Counted from the first letter of the stretch, positions 22,053-33,073 are shown. The stretch: 64,000 nucleotides of DNA from Scalesia atractyloides (GCA_947069175.1 CAMTDV010000017.1:51097137-51161136), one strand, 5' to 3'. Notes: a model not told the origin generated them from the sequence alone. Program-made: numbers and translations.

Positions 22053-22219
22053 ACCAGAGGGCCTTTGATGTTCGGCTTTATTTCGAGCAAGTTAAGCACT
22101 TTGAGACGTATAAAGTGATATCCTTTTCATGCCCGGCCACCAATACTTGGGACGAAGGTCCTGGTACATCTTGTCGGCTCCGGAGTGAATGGAGTATCGG
22201 GATTTATGAGCTTCGGTCA

Positions 22220-22738
22220 TTAGCAATTCTCGAAGATTATCACGGCTAGAATCCAAATGCGGTCGAGATAATAATAAATGCCATTTGGTTTAACTATGAG
22301 TTGGGATTCGGCACCACATTTCATTTCTTCTTGCAGGGTATTCTCATTAAAACAAGCAAACTGAGCGGAACGAATCAAAATTTTGAGATTATTCAAAGCT
22401 TGAGAGTCACGAACACTATACACATAGCTTCGTTGAATGAGAGCGTCGGCTACAACGTTTGCTTTGCCTGGATGGTAGCGTATCTCACAATCATAGTCGT
22501 TGAGAAGTTCAACCCATCTGCGTTGGCGCATGTTCAGTTCCTTTTGATTAAAGATATGCTGTAAGCTCTTATGGTCGGTGAAAACGTACACTTGGTACCA
22601 TAAAGGTAGTGTTGCCATATCTTTAGTGCGAAAACCACTGCACCGAGTTCGAGATCGAGGGTAGTGTAGTTCTTCTCGTGGATTTTGAGTTGTCGAGACG
22701 CATACGCGATAACCTTGTCTCATTGCATGAGAACACAA
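22220..22738 (-). pseudogene. Chromovirus RNase H and connection domain fragment
   Basis: VYVFTDHKSLQHIFNQKELN and RRWVELLNDYDCEIRYHPGK plus ANVVADAL are hallmarks of the gypsy RNase H domain. The residues before VYVF are in a shifted frame, and the end (22220-22300) lacks the expected continuation into the integrase zinc domain. Broken copy. Confidence 0.85.
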
Positions 22739-22956
22739 CCAAGACCAAGATTAGAGGCATCACAATAGACAACAAAATCGTCGTTTCTGTCGGGTAGAGC
22801 GAGTACGGGAGCATAACATAGTATACACTTGAGCGTATGAAAGGCTTCCTCATGTTTGGAATCCTAAACGAAAGGTTTGTCCTTATGAGTTAAAGTGGTA
22901 AGCAGAACGGCGATTTTAGAAAAGTCGGCGATGAATTGACGGTAGTAACCCGCCAA

Positions 22957-23343
22957 TCAAAAAAAAGAACGGATTTCAGATGCGTTTTTTGGCGTAATCC
23001 AACTCTTTACAGCTTCTATTTTTGCAGGGTCGACGTGAATTCCTTGACTGTTAACGATATGACCGAGGAATTGGACTTCTTCGAGCCAGAATTCACACTT
23101 AGAGAACTTGGCATAGAGGCGATTTCCTTGAAGGAGCTCGAGAACTAAACGAAGATGTCGCGCTTGTTCGGCTCTCAACTTCGAGTAAATAAGGATGTCA
23201 TCGATAAACACAATGACGAAACGATCTAAGAAAGCTTTACACACACGGTTCATCAAATCCATGAAGACCGCGGGTGCATTTGTGAGACCAAAAGGCATGA
23301 CCACGAAGGCCATAACGAGTACAAAAGGCGGTTTTCGGAACAT
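22957..23343 (-). pseudogene. Chromovirus reverse transcriptase, C-terminal half
   Basis: VVMPFGLTNAPAVFMDLMNR, then VIVFIDDILIYSK with the FIDD catalytic aspartates, then FSKCEFWLEEVQFLGHIVNS. It overlaps the preceding fragment in another frame, which places a frameshift at about 23280-23340, between the two halves of the polymerase. Confidence 0.9.
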
Positions 23344-25126
23344 CTTCTTCTAACACGCGTAACTGATGATAACCGGAACGTAGATCGATCTTAGAGAAAT
23401 AAGTAGCACCTTGAAGTTGATCAAACAAATCGTCGATTCGAGGAAGAGGGTAGCGGTTCTTTATTGTGAGTTTGTTAAGTTCACGATAATCAATGCACAT
23501 TCGGAACGTCCCATCTTTCTTTTTCACGAAAAGAACAAGGGCGCCCCATGGCGAAGTGCTCGGGCGTATGAAACCTTTCTCAAGTAACTCTTGAAGTTGG
23601 CTAGATAGCTCGCACATTTCGGATGGTGCAAGGCGACAGGGAGCTTTAGCAACGGGAGTAGCACCGGGAATTAAATAAATACGGAATTCGACATCACGAG
23701 TTGGGGGTAAACCGGGTAAATCGTCGGGAAAAACTTTAGGAAATTCACAAACTACGGGTACGTCCTTCAAGGTTTTCTTTTCCTTCTCCGGGTTCAAGAT
23801 GTGGGCTAGGAATGCAATGCATTGCTTGCGCAAATGCTTGCTCGCTTGGGTACATGACATAAGCATTAACTTCTTTGAGGGCGTTTCGCCGTAAACGTGT
23901 AGTTGATCTCCGTTTGAGAGGGGGAAACGAATCATTTTATTGAAACAAACAACTTCAGCACGATTCTCATGGAGAAAATCCATGCCTACCATGATATCGA
24001 AGCTCCCTAGTTGCATAGGTATGAGATTGATCGAGAAGATGTGGTTGTTGAGATCGAGAGTACAACCACGTAAGACGGAGTTAACTGTAACTGTTCTTCC
24101 GGTGGCGACTTCAACATTGAAAGTCTTTGGGAGTTTAGCGCGTTTATATTTTAAAAGTTTTTCGAATTCTAACGATAGAAAACAGTTATCGGCACCAGTA
24201 TTAAATAAACATGAAGCATAAATACCATTAACAAGGAACGTACCATTGACAACATTTTTGTCGTTCTGAGCCTGGTGGTGATTAAGATTGAAGGCTTTTC
24301 CATGCACAGCCGGTTGTCGCTGCTGCTGTGGCTGAGGCTGCTGCTGTGGTTCTTGCTTCACGGCTTTGTTTAGGCAGACATTGCTAAAGTGGTTTGGATC
24401 ACCAAAAGTGTAGTAAGCACGTGCTTCTAGGACTGGTGCTTGCAGCTGGGGCTGCTGCTGGTTGGTTTGAGGAGCACGAGGTGGAGCTGGTAGTGCTGCT
24501 GGTGCTTGAGGAGCTGGCTGACGAGTACCAATACAACAACTGAGAGTAATGTGGCCGTAGATATTGCAGTTGGTACAGAAACGACAATTGCCTCCAACTG
24601 GGTGATGATAGGTACACTTTGAGCATAGCGAGTGAGGACCAGTGTACGCACGCTTTGCAGGAGGTGCGTTTGGTGTAGTGACTGGAGCAGGCTGAGAGTT
24701 CAATGGTGCAATAGCTGCACAGTTTTTGCTTAGGTTTTCTCTTTTGCGACCTCGGCGACTGGTCTTTGATTCTCGAGACGGCTCGGTAGTAATACTCGGC
24801 TCGGTGGTAGCTTGATTCGCGACTTTGCTGTGGCTCTTGAAGTAACCAGCCTGGACACGTTTGTCATTGATTTCGGCTGCAAGCTGAAAATTCTCTTCGA
24901 TGGTAGTAGTACACGCTGCTTGGACGAAATCAGCAACGTAGTTAGGTAGGGCACGAAGATACTTCTTAATTGCTTTCTCCGTGGTGTCCACCTGACCGGG
25001 ACATATGATACTTAGCTGCTTGAAGCGGGCAGTGAGACCTGCATCGTCGGGTCCGTCTTGCTTGATATCCCAAAACTCATTCTCCAGCTTCTGAATTTCA
25101 TGGGGAGGACATAATTCTTTCACCAT
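23237..25126 (-). pseudogene. Chromovirus gag (C-terminal part), protease and reverse transcriptase N-terminal half
   Basis: 629-codon open stretch. Gag part KLENEFWDIKQDGPDDAGLT (about residues 13-32) is followed by a basic RRGRKRENLSKNC segment. A CX2CX4HX4C zinc knuckle CTNCNIYGHITLSC comes next, then a Q/P-rich linker and a protease with LFNTGADNCFLS, where the expected catalytic Asp of D(T/S)GA is Asn. The RT N-half follows: KDGTFRMCIDYRELNKLTIK and YFSKIDLRSGYHQLRV. The last about 25 residues are off-frame. Gag, protease and RT are fused in one frame, as usual for chromoviruses. The lost protease Asp means no processing even without the frameshifts. Confidence 0.9.
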
Positions 25127-25266
25127 AACTGCCTTGAGTTCCTCCCATGTGAACCCGTAAGCTTAATCATTTCCGCGCCTGTTGCGCTCTGCGGTCCACC
25201 AATCAAGTGCCCTTGATTGGAACACACCGGTAGCGTTGATGGTGCGGAGGTTTTCAGGGCATCCGC
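25127..25266 (-). pseudogene. Chromovirus gag middle segment, interrupted by a stop and an LTR insertion
   Basis: The gag reading (GCPENLRTINATGVFQ, RALDWWTAERN, AYGFTWEELKAVMVKE) continues upstream of 25126 in the same frame. It carries a TAA stop at 25163-25165 and is cut at 25266 by the solo LTR. The N-terminal part resumes beyond the LTR at 28244. Confidence 0.85.
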
Positions 25267-25452
25267 TGTAACATCCGTCAAAAACCGGGTTAACCAAACC
25301 CGCTTCGTTTATCAACCGAACATCCAGTTAAAAATTTCGTTGCGTATTTAATGCTCAAATTAATTCTAAACGATACATAATTAATAAGTATATTAGAATA
25401 TAAAATTTATAATTGAAAATCTATTAAAAATAATGAAATGAAAATAAAATAC

Positions 25453-25530
25453 TGATGCCGGGTTTCGAACCCGGGTCAGCCGAGAACTCAAAGACTTAAC
25501 ACACCAACATCCAACCACTCCGCCACTTGT
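25453..25530 (-). other. tRNA-like module inside the solo LTR (antisense)
   Basis: Minus strand: A-box-like TGGCGGAGTGG (25515-25525), then 43 bp, then a perfect B box GGTTCGAAACC (25461-25471) inside a 5-bp T-stem (CCGGG/CCCGG). The spacing is Ser/Leu-like with a long variable region. The acceptor strands do not pair, so a functional tRNA is unlikely. Compare 1276-1348. Confidence 0.65.
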
Positions 25531-26531
25531 GTTACTTGTTGAATTATTGAAACAATTAATACATATAATAAAACTGGAAATCAAACCCAGTCACTCAGTG
25601 CGCCCAAATCACTATCGCCGGAAATCCCGACGAATTCGTCAATCATTGACGTTTTCTTTTGACATAACGGATGCAATTACAGCAGCGCCGGTTATAACTG
25701 AAAGACCTTAATGTCACTCATTCAAATCATCAAACCGTAACCGAAAAATGTTGAATTCGAAACCGGAAATGCAATTACATCTGAGTTGTGCCTTATTCAT
25801 CAGTTAAGCTCGCGAGTTTATCAAAATTACACTCTTCATTTCGCTCAGAAAACCTCGCCGCAGTCGCCGGAATTCTCTGCATATTAACGGGAAATTATCG
25901 CCGGAAAACCGAATTCATTCCATCCTTTCTGCTTACTCTAAAATAAGATTTTTAGAGCTCATACCGACATTACCCACACTCACCTTAAACCCCCTGAAGA
26001 ATCTCTGTCGCAAGAAATACATCGCCGGAATTCTCTGCAAGTCGCCAGAAAACCGAGACTTTCATCAACACGGTAAATGCCTCGACTTTTTCTGTTTCAA
26101 TCCATTGTTAGACCATTACTAACATCAAACCATCGCCCAGAATCAATTCCAGACGACGTTGCCGAATATTCTGTTTTCGCCGGAAAACTTCTGGAATTTC
26201 CAGAATTTCGCTGTGTATCGGTATAATCGCCTAAACTTTCTGCTAATCGTTGTTCAGTAATTCAATTTCACATTTAATCAATCAAAACTGTTAAATGTTC
26301 CGAACAGAGGGAGTTCCTAAAACAGAGCCGACGATCCTTGCCGGAGTTCTGAAAAAGACAACCTGTTCCGGTACATCCTCTCCCCAAACTTTCTCTGTCC
26401 ATTGCATTTCAATCGCTGATATTGTCCGTTAATCGAATTAAACATGAAACAATTGATTTATCATTGTCTGTGTTCTTGAGCGAAGAAGACGAAGTTGTTT
26501 ATGTTATAAGTCTAATTAAAATCAGTATTAT

Positions 26532-26960
26532 GAACGGGTTAGACACACAGTCCAGCGGTGGACTGTGTGCAAACAAACAAACATACGTCCCGAGTTCGAT
26601 CCTTGACACAATCACATTCGCTGTAATAAAAATGTTCTTTTTTTTTAAAACTGAACCGGATCCACATGCAGTAAGATGTTAAGTATAATAAAAACCATAA
26701 TATTTACCAAGTTAGACACACAGTCCAGCGGTGGACTGTGTGGCAAACTAAACCACAGGTCCTGGGTTCGAGACCTGTGGAGAGCACCGATTCGATACAA
26801 TTAAATCCTTTTTAAAATAAATGATTTTCGGATTAACTTAAATAGTGTATAAATATAATAAAAACAGAAATATTTCGGGTTAGACACGTAGCTCAGTTGG
26901 TAGAGCTGCGTGCACGCGTACGGGAGGTCACGGTTTCGAGTCTCACTCAGTGCAATAATA
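26532..26960 (+). repeat. Three about 170-bp units, each with a tRNA-like hairpin/B-box module
   Basis: GTTAGACAC begins each unit at 26538, 26711 and 26879. Units 1 and 2 carry ACACAGTCCA-GCGG-TGGACTGTGT, a perfect 10-bp hairpin in place of a D-arm. Unit 3 carries a textbook A box TAGCTCAGTTGGTAGAGC within a 9-bp hairpin. B-box-like sequences follow at 26592-26602, 26765-26775 (GGTTCGAGACC, perfect) and about 26932-26942 (degenerate). Likely a tandemly amplified SINE or tRNA fragment. Confidence 0.7.
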
Positions 26961-27448
26961 TTCACAACTGAACCGGTCAACGGTCAACGGTCAACAGTCC
27001 TGGTCAACGGTCAAAAGTCAACATTTTTTTATTATTTTTATTTATTTATTTAATTTAAAAATCAATTAAAAATACTTAAAAATAACGTTTTTAAAGTTAG
27101 AAAATAGCCTTAAACTCACAAAAATATATCCAAAAATCCTATTAAAATTGATTACTAAAATCCGCTTATTTACTGTACCTTTTCGTTATTAATTAGGTTA
27201 GTTATTCCTCGTCGATCAATCCTCTAAACTCGTGCGCATTCAACATCATCAACCGAACGCACCCAATGTGAGTGAATCTCTACAAATTCCCCGTTTTAAT
27301 CACGTTTTTGGGGTGTATCATGTGTCTTATTATTTAACACATTTTAACTATTGTGCATCTATCATATCCGTGATCAAATGTGTATTCAACATGTATCAAC
27401 TGTTTGTGTTGTTATTGTTTAGATTAAATTTATCATTTTCAGTACATA

Positions 27449-27770
27449 CATTATCATAGGCCGCCGCTCCCCATTACATTATGAGCGTTGAGCTGTTCCC
27501 CATTACATTATGAGCGTGAACCAGGCGTTGCCAACATACGATCGGCTCCGTTGGATTGAGCCTCGATCGCACAAACATTTATCATAGGCCACCGCTCCCC
27601 ATTACATTATGAGTGTTGAGCTGTTCCCCATTACATTATGAGCGTGAACCAGGCGTTGCCAACATACGATCGGCTCCGTTTGATTGAGTCTTGATCGCAC
27701 AGACATTTATCATAGGTCGTCCGTTCCCCATTACATTATGAGCGTGAACGTGACGTTGCCAACATATACA
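27449..27770 (+). repeat. About 129-bp tandem repeat in the solo LTR (2.5 units)
   Basis: Units begin TTATCATAGG(C/T)C near 27449, 27579 and 27707. Each contains CCCCATTACATTATGAGCGT one or two times and a CCAACATACGATCGGCTCCG segment. Confidence 0.85.
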
Positions 27771-28248
27771 GTTTCATTCATGTTATATATTTATGCAAGT
27801 TGGTTTGTTATTGTACGTTATTGAATGTTTGTTGTTATTGTTATTGTATGTTATTGTTTGTTGTTGTTATTGTTATTGTATGACTATTTTACGTTTTCTC
27901 ACATATGATTATTGCACAATTTTTCCATATTAAATACAACAAGAAATAAATAATAAATGTTTTTCTAACAAGGTTCACTCGCCAACTTTTGTTGACCCAA
28001 AAACCATTTTTACACATGATACAGGTGAACAGGATGAAGCAAGGAAAACATAGGAAATTGCCTTAGAAGAAAAATAATGAAGTTTAGAAAGATGTATAGA
28101 ACATGTTGTATTTGTTTGATTTGATTGTATGAATCCTTTTAAATTGTAACAATAAATATGAAACATTATAATAAATGTCATGAGCTTTGATGAAAACCGA
28201 TCATGCCCCGATCACCTTTTCCGCTGTGGGTCGGGGTGTGACATCCGC

Positions 28249-28534
28249 TCTGGCGGAAGGTAACCTCAATGGAATCGAACCAATGGAACATCGCGCTTGG
28301 CCCGTCAGTGCCTGTGAAAGTAAAAGGTCCGCACGCCTTGAATTGCTTGAAGCTGAATGAGGACTTTGGCGCGTCGATTTTGGAAACTACCAAGGAGTTG
28401 CTGCTGATAGCCTGAATTTCACTAACGATCTGGGGAATGACCTTGGCCATCTGCTTGGCCACGAGCGAGGCGATGCGCTTGTTAGCATTGTTGCTCTGAA
28501 TGTTACTCCTAGTGTGAGATCCCATGGAAGACAT
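28249..28534 (-). pseudogene. Chromovirus gag N-terminus
   Basis: Starts MSSMGSHTRSN and continues KACGPFTFTGTDGPSAMFHW and FDSIEVTFRQSG, the usual opening of the retrotransposon gag domain, then runs into the solo LTR at 28248. Joined conceptually to 25266 it restores the normal gag order. The first ATG (28532-28534) lies about 1.3 kb from the primer site, giving a long leader. Confidence 0.85.
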
Positions 28535-29794
28535 CTACATGAGGATTTGATTGGATGAGATTCGATTACAGTAGGTTTATGTTCAAAAGTTTACTATTAT
28601 TATTATTCAAGTAAGGCATGAAATCACATAAACACGTAGGCAAGTAAACACGTAGGCACATTAGCACACAGTCACATAAGCACATAAACACGTAGTCACA
28701 TAATTCACGTAAGCACATATTTTGCACGTATTCACCTTCTCATAAGTAAAGCGTAGCACGTTCGAGAGTTAGCGAGGTACCGTAGCGCGGTTGCGTGTAG
28801 CGTATCGTAGGCAGGATGCGTTAGTTGGATTATCTGTGGTTTTATTAGCGTTTTTAGATTGCTAGCATTGTGCGAGTAGTGCATATATCGATAGGGCGTA
28901 AAAGAGATAAATTGAGAAATTGATACAGCGAGAATCAAATAAGCATAAAATTCACAAAATCCAAACTCATGAATGATAATAAAACTCGATGATGCGTAAA
29001 ATCGGCGATTGCAGGCTTAAATCAATTTGGAGTGTCCTGGGTTTTGAGACAGCGACTGCCCAAAGTGGTTTGAGAATTCTATGAGTTCGGACACACGATT
29101 TGGCCTAATAGACAAATGCTCTCGCCGTATAACGGTTAACGGCATTTATCCTTCCAGTTACGTCGTGTTCCGAGTCATCAAAATAATCAAGACTTTGGTG
29201 AGATTGAAAATCGAGGAGTGGAACTAGTTATTAAAATGCGGGTTTCACCCCTAACTTAACAACTTCATCCCTAGTTGTGGTTATGCTACCCGATCAAATC
29301 GGGAGTTCCACTAGATAGAAATGGAGATTTTCGTCGAGGTTTGTATGTCACTCCTAACTCAACGAAGATATCTCGTGCGATAGAGAACGCGCGGAGTGAA
29401 TGATCTTATCGAGAGTTCTTGGTTTTCACACCTAATCTCAACTTGATCACTCATTTTGTGTGATACGAGCGTTCTTCACGTGTATTGTGGTAGCTTTAGG
29501 AAAATCATACGTAATTTAAAAGTCCGTTTCAAAGGTATTTGATCAAGTTCGGGCGAAGTTGTCCAACTTCGGGCGAACTTGTCAATCTTCGAGCGAACTT
29601 GTTATGTTTTGAGAGGGGACTGACTAACTCCGGGCAAACTTGGCTAATTTGGAGCGAACTTGTCCCAACTTCGAGCGAAGTTGGAAGTTCATACTTGTTT
29701 CGGGCGTCTAATCGATGCGTAACAGTCTGATTTGGTATCCTAACTATAGACTAGGTCAAACATGGCAGTTCTACCTAATTTTCCCTATAGTTAT
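28535..29794 (-). other. Untranslated leader between primer site and gag
   Basis: No coding signal in the sense (minus) direction. Near gag there are CACATAAACACGTAGGCACA-like words. Six TTCG-type palindromes or halves lie at 29541-29690. Long leaders of this kind are common in chromoviruses. Confidence 0.6.
29541..29700. repeat. Palindrome array in the chromovirus leader
   Basis: CAAGTTCGGGCGAAGTTG, CAACTTCGGGCGAACTTG, TCTTCGAGCGAACTTG and further half units, ending AACTTCGAGCGAAGTTGG. Two units have the arms switched from AAGTT to AACTT while keeping the TTCG-NN-CGAA core. Confidence 0.85.
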
Positions 29795-29807
29795 GGCTCT
29801 GATACCA
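29795..29807 (-). other. Primer binding site (tRNA-iMet type)
   Basis: Minus strand TGGTATCAGAGCC, 3 nt from the 5' LTR. Matches the primer site also seen at 42124 and 58447. Confidence 0.9.
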
Positions 29808-30650
29808 ATCTGTCACACCACAACCAATGGCGGAAACACCGGGGCGCGGCACTAGACGAATCAGATTGTGTCAAGAGAAATTCCATAACAACTAAAATGA
29901 CAATATTTTAAATAGTCAACTTCCCATACAATCAACCAATATTTCAAATCAATTATTACAAAACATAGCATCTCTTAAAACATGTCTAATCCGATCTTCC
30001 CTAGATTTCTATTACATGAGTTTCTAGAGATAAGATCCTAATCCATTCAGCAAGAAGTCATCAACCTGTCACATATGTTAAAATAAATGTCAATACAATT
30101 AAGTAAAGGTGAGCATACCGTTTGCGTACATAATAGATATAAACGCGTTAAGCATACACCGCATGACATACGTAAGAGATGTGAACTATGTAACTACTTA
30201 GATTCAAGTAAACCAACAAACCGCGAGTGCGAGGCACGCAAACAAGTGTCCACGTCCTAAAAGAGAAAATAATTGCAAAAAGAAAATGCGAGCCTTGACA
30301 ACCCCGGGCCTCCGGGTGGCGGGTCAACCTCTAGCAAGCTATCATGTTAAGGGTGGCGTACTAGCAATCAAGTAATACATACAATTCAGCAGATTTCACG
30401 TATAATCATGTAATAGCGGGTTGCGAATAAGTGTTTGAGTTGTGTGATATGTTTTGATATAGGAACATATATGACACCCAAAAGTGCATTTAAGCGTAAA
30501 AAGGGTTCAAGTATACTCACAGTTGGTGCGTTAAGAGAGAGAGATGGGATCTGATGTGGATTGAAGGGAGCGTGGTTCAGCCTGTAAGTGAACAAAAGTG
30601 CATCAGTCTTTCGAATTACTGAAACGGTCGAAACGTGAAGGAGCAGAAGA

Positions 30651-30825
30651 CAAGTTCGGGCGAAGTTGTACCAAACCTCTTGGATTTGGTACAAGTTCGG
30701 GCGAACTTGTTCTGAGTTCTTACTGGAAAGTACAAGTTCGGGCGAACTTGTCTGGTTTCATGAGAATCTGGACAAGTTCGGGCGAACTTGCCTTGTTCTG
30801 TTGGAGTTGATACAAGCTCGGGCGA
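30651..30825. repeat. Palindrome array, 5' LTR, downstream of the TATA box
   Basis: Four full units start at 30651, 30692, 30733 and 30773 (spacing 40-41 bp), with a degraded fifth at about 30812. Confidence 0.9.
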
Positions 30826-31159
30826 AATCATAGAGATTTATCACTTTGTGGGTCGAAATCATAGAGATTTCTAGCTTGGGAGCCGAAGCTAAGCCCAAAT
30901 ACACTCGTTAGTGTAGATCTAAGTTAAAAAGAAGAAGTTTTGTAGAAAAAGATGAAGATTTTCATAAACAGAAGAGATTTGGTGAAAACAAAGGTAATCC
31001 TTGTCAAAAACGTTGTTGTTTGCATGAAAACGGGTTGATTCTTACATGAAAATCAAGGGTTTTCGGTTTCAGGAGATTTCGGGCGAACTTGCAGCAAGGA
31101 GAACACGAATGGAGGTGCTGGGTATTTATAGGTGAAGTGAAAATGGGCTGAAATAGATC

Positions 31160-31264
31160 AAGTTCGGGCGAACTTGGCCAGTTTGCTTGAACTTTGTGCA
31201 AGTTCGAGCGAACTTGCTGAGTTTTGATGATATTTGAGGCCTGGTCAAGTTCGGGCGAACTTGG
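31160..31264. repeat. Palindrome array, 5' LTR, upstream of the TATA box
   Basis: Units at 31160, 31200 and 31247. The array lies 20-130 bp upstream, in sense orientation, of TATAAATA (31133-31140). Confidence 0.9.
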
Positions 31265-31718
31265 TGTGATCAAGTTCGCGTTAGGCGTTCGTTTGGCGAT
31301 TCGGTTCGTATTAGATAGCTATGTTAAGTTTTATAGTTGATAAAATAATGCGATTTAGCGATTCGTGTGAGTGAAAGCGTTGCGATATCGAGTATAACCA
31401 TAAATCATAAAGCACACATAACACATAAATAACATAACGTAATATAAATAACTGCGTTGCGATGTGATGTGATAAGCGATGTCGAAGGCACAAGCGTTTA
31501 TTAAATAATAACACACTCGGCTCTTAAAGTAATATAATTACTTGCGATTGCGTCGAGTTAGCGTTCGTTTAATAGGTGTTTAGGTGTAATATAGTTGTGA
31601 TAAAACATAATTAGCTAACATAAACCACCCTTTATTATCGAATCTCGGATTACAAAGACAGATGTAAACAAAACAAATGGAAAAAGATAACAACGGAAAT
31701 ACGAGTTGTTACACATAC

Positions 31719-32718
31719 GATAAGCAAACAACTAATATGTTTAAGCATCAACGATACCAAAGTTTAAAGTTTACAAACCATAACAATATATTTAGTTTAC
31801 ACAACCCAAATATAATACACCAAGTTTCAAAACACATATGACCAAAAGTTATATCGTTTATAAAGTTCCTAGGATTTGTCAAGTATATTTCTGGTTCGAT
31901 GAAATATACAAGGCAAAACCCACAAAAGGTATCATCCATGATGCATGCAACTTCCCAAAGCCATGAATCGATGTTCACATACCTGAAAAACATGCTTAAA
32001 AATATCAACATAATGTCGGTGAGTTCCAAGGTTTAAATGTCACAAATGAAAGTTAAAATCATTTGATAAAATTTAGTATGCGTAGTTAATGAGAATCACG
32101 AGAGTCAAATCATGGTCTTGCAAAAAACGTGATACATGTGCCGACATAAGCCTGTAACCAACCCATAACGATGATGCCTTGCCACATCGTGCACCACGAC
32201 AATGTCTAAGAATAATAGGACACAATTGCACTCCCACAGGGTCACAACCGACCAGGAACAGGGCTCGTTAAACCCAATAGATCTATCCGACTATTCCACG
32301 GTCATTACCACGACTATTGGTTACTGACTACAACAGTAACACGAGGACTTCCGAGCTCTAAAACCAACCAACCTATGCACATTAAATAGACCAAAATGGA
32401 TTTCATTCCCCATTACCATACCCCGTAACCAAGCATGAATTTCCCTCAATTTAAATAAACATTTAAATAAGGAAAATAGGCCGTGAAGACTCACAAATTG
32501 CATTCCGTGCATATGTTAGCAAAAATCAAAGTGTCAGAATATATTTCTCCCGACCTACACGTGTTCTAAATTTAATAATACACCAGGTCTAAATATGTGT
32601 CTACCCGAGACAAAATGAGATGTTAACCTTTTATTTAAAATGTTAAACGTTACGACGCGTCGGTGGGTGATTATCCAAACGCTCACATGTGTATATATAT
32701 ATATTACAACAAATATAT
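31719..32718. other. Intergenic DNA right of the chromovirus, no gene recognised
   Basis: No domain motif in any frame. It should be the right half of the locus into which the chromovirus inserted. The style resembles gypsy LTR/leader DNA, but I could not find LTR borders. Confidence 0.4.
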
Positions 32719-32807
32719 AGATGCGAAAGCCTCTAGTATCGTGACGCTGTGATATATATATATATATATATATATACAGCGTCACGATACTAGATGCTTT
32801 CGCATCT
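32719..32807. repeat. 32-bp-arm inverted repeat with a (TA)n loop
   Basis: The left arm 32719-32750 and right arm 32776-32807 are reverse complements with one mismatch, separated by 25 nt of (TA)n. The arm includes CTAGTATCGTGACGCTGT. It would extrude as a cruciform or form a near-perfect RNA hairpin. Origin unknown; possibly two ends of a (TA)-targeting element. Confidence 0.9.
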
Positions 32808-32809
32808 AG

Positions 32810-33073
32810 CTAGAATTTTTGATAACCTTTCCCGATATAGTATGTCGGCTTCTTTGTATCGAATACATTGGGGTTTTCGGCACTAGGTACCATCAGAACA
32901 TGAGGTCTAAAAACAGATTTCCAACACCCAGTATTTTGTTGAGCTAGTATATGCCCTATCATACGCTGCCAGATATTGAATTCAGATCTGACAAGGATAT
33001 GAGGTTGATTACTGAAGCCGGTGTAGTGTGGATCGTTTTGTGCCATTTTCTTTAGTTCTTTAAAAAAAGACAA
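32810..33073 (-). pseudogene. Copia gag N-terminal fragment (antisense)
   Basis: 87 codons; MAQNDPHYTGFSNQPHILVR then SEFNIWQRMIGHILAQQNTG. The position right after a primer-site-like sequence, and the F..W pattern, suggest a copia gag start. It ends at the (TA)n hairpin, so the rest of the element is missing. Moderate confidence, since no zinc knuckle or pol survives. Confidence 0.5.

Larger units (their letters stand above)
25267..28243 (+). mobile_element. Solo LTR (2977 bp) inserted in the chromovirus gag
   Basis: TGTAACATCCGTCAAAAACC ... GTGGGTCGGGGTGTGACA, flanked by identical 5-bp duplications TCCGC (25262-25266, 28244-28248). There is no internal region or primer site, so it is a solo LTR left by LTR-LTR recombination. 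It contains an antisense tRNA-like module, three sense tRNA-like/hairpin units (26532-26960), a run of three about 129-bp repeats (27449-27770), and a CAG splice-acceptor-like site 219 bp before its end. It is younger than the chromovirus it interrupts. Confidence 0.92.
18504..31713 (-). mobile_element. Complete but inactive antisense Ty3/gypsy chromovirus with a nested solo LTR
   Basis: Read on the minus strand: 5' LTR (29811-31713), tRNA-iMet primer site (29795-29807), leader with palindromes, gag (28534 downward, split by a solo LTR at 25267-28243), zinc knuckle, protease, reverse transcriptase, RNase H, integrase with chromodomain, polypurine tract (20918-20931), 3' LTR (18504-20917). Flanked by CATAC duplications. 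A hand comparison of about 205 bp at the outer LTR end gave 9 differences (about 4%, mostly transitions), so it is not very recent. Several frameshifts, a gag stop and a protease active-site change show it is dead. Confidence 0.93.
29811..31713 (-). repeat. 5' LTR of the antisense chromovirus (1903 bp, internally deleted)
   Basis: Same ends as the LTR at 18504-20917. A stretch corresponding to about 19475-19960 is missing. The break lies inside a palindrome copy (CAAGCTCGGGCGAA at 30812) joined to an ATCATAGAGATTT sequence that is repeated just after. Its TATA box is at 31133-31140. The donor (minus GTGAGTATACTTGAACCC, near 30520) and acceptor (minus GTGACAG then GTTGATGA, near 30068) match the left chromovirus LTR. 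Confidence 0.92.

Noticed and set aside
23940..24221. Plus-strand ORF opposite the chromovirus protease
   Set aside because: Antisense shadow of the gag-pol frame; same for other plus-strand frames between 20975 and 24221.
26882..26960. Functional tRNA gene with TAGCTCAGTTGGTAGAGC
   Set aside because: The B box is degenerate and the 3' acceptor strand does not match; it is one of three tandem units.
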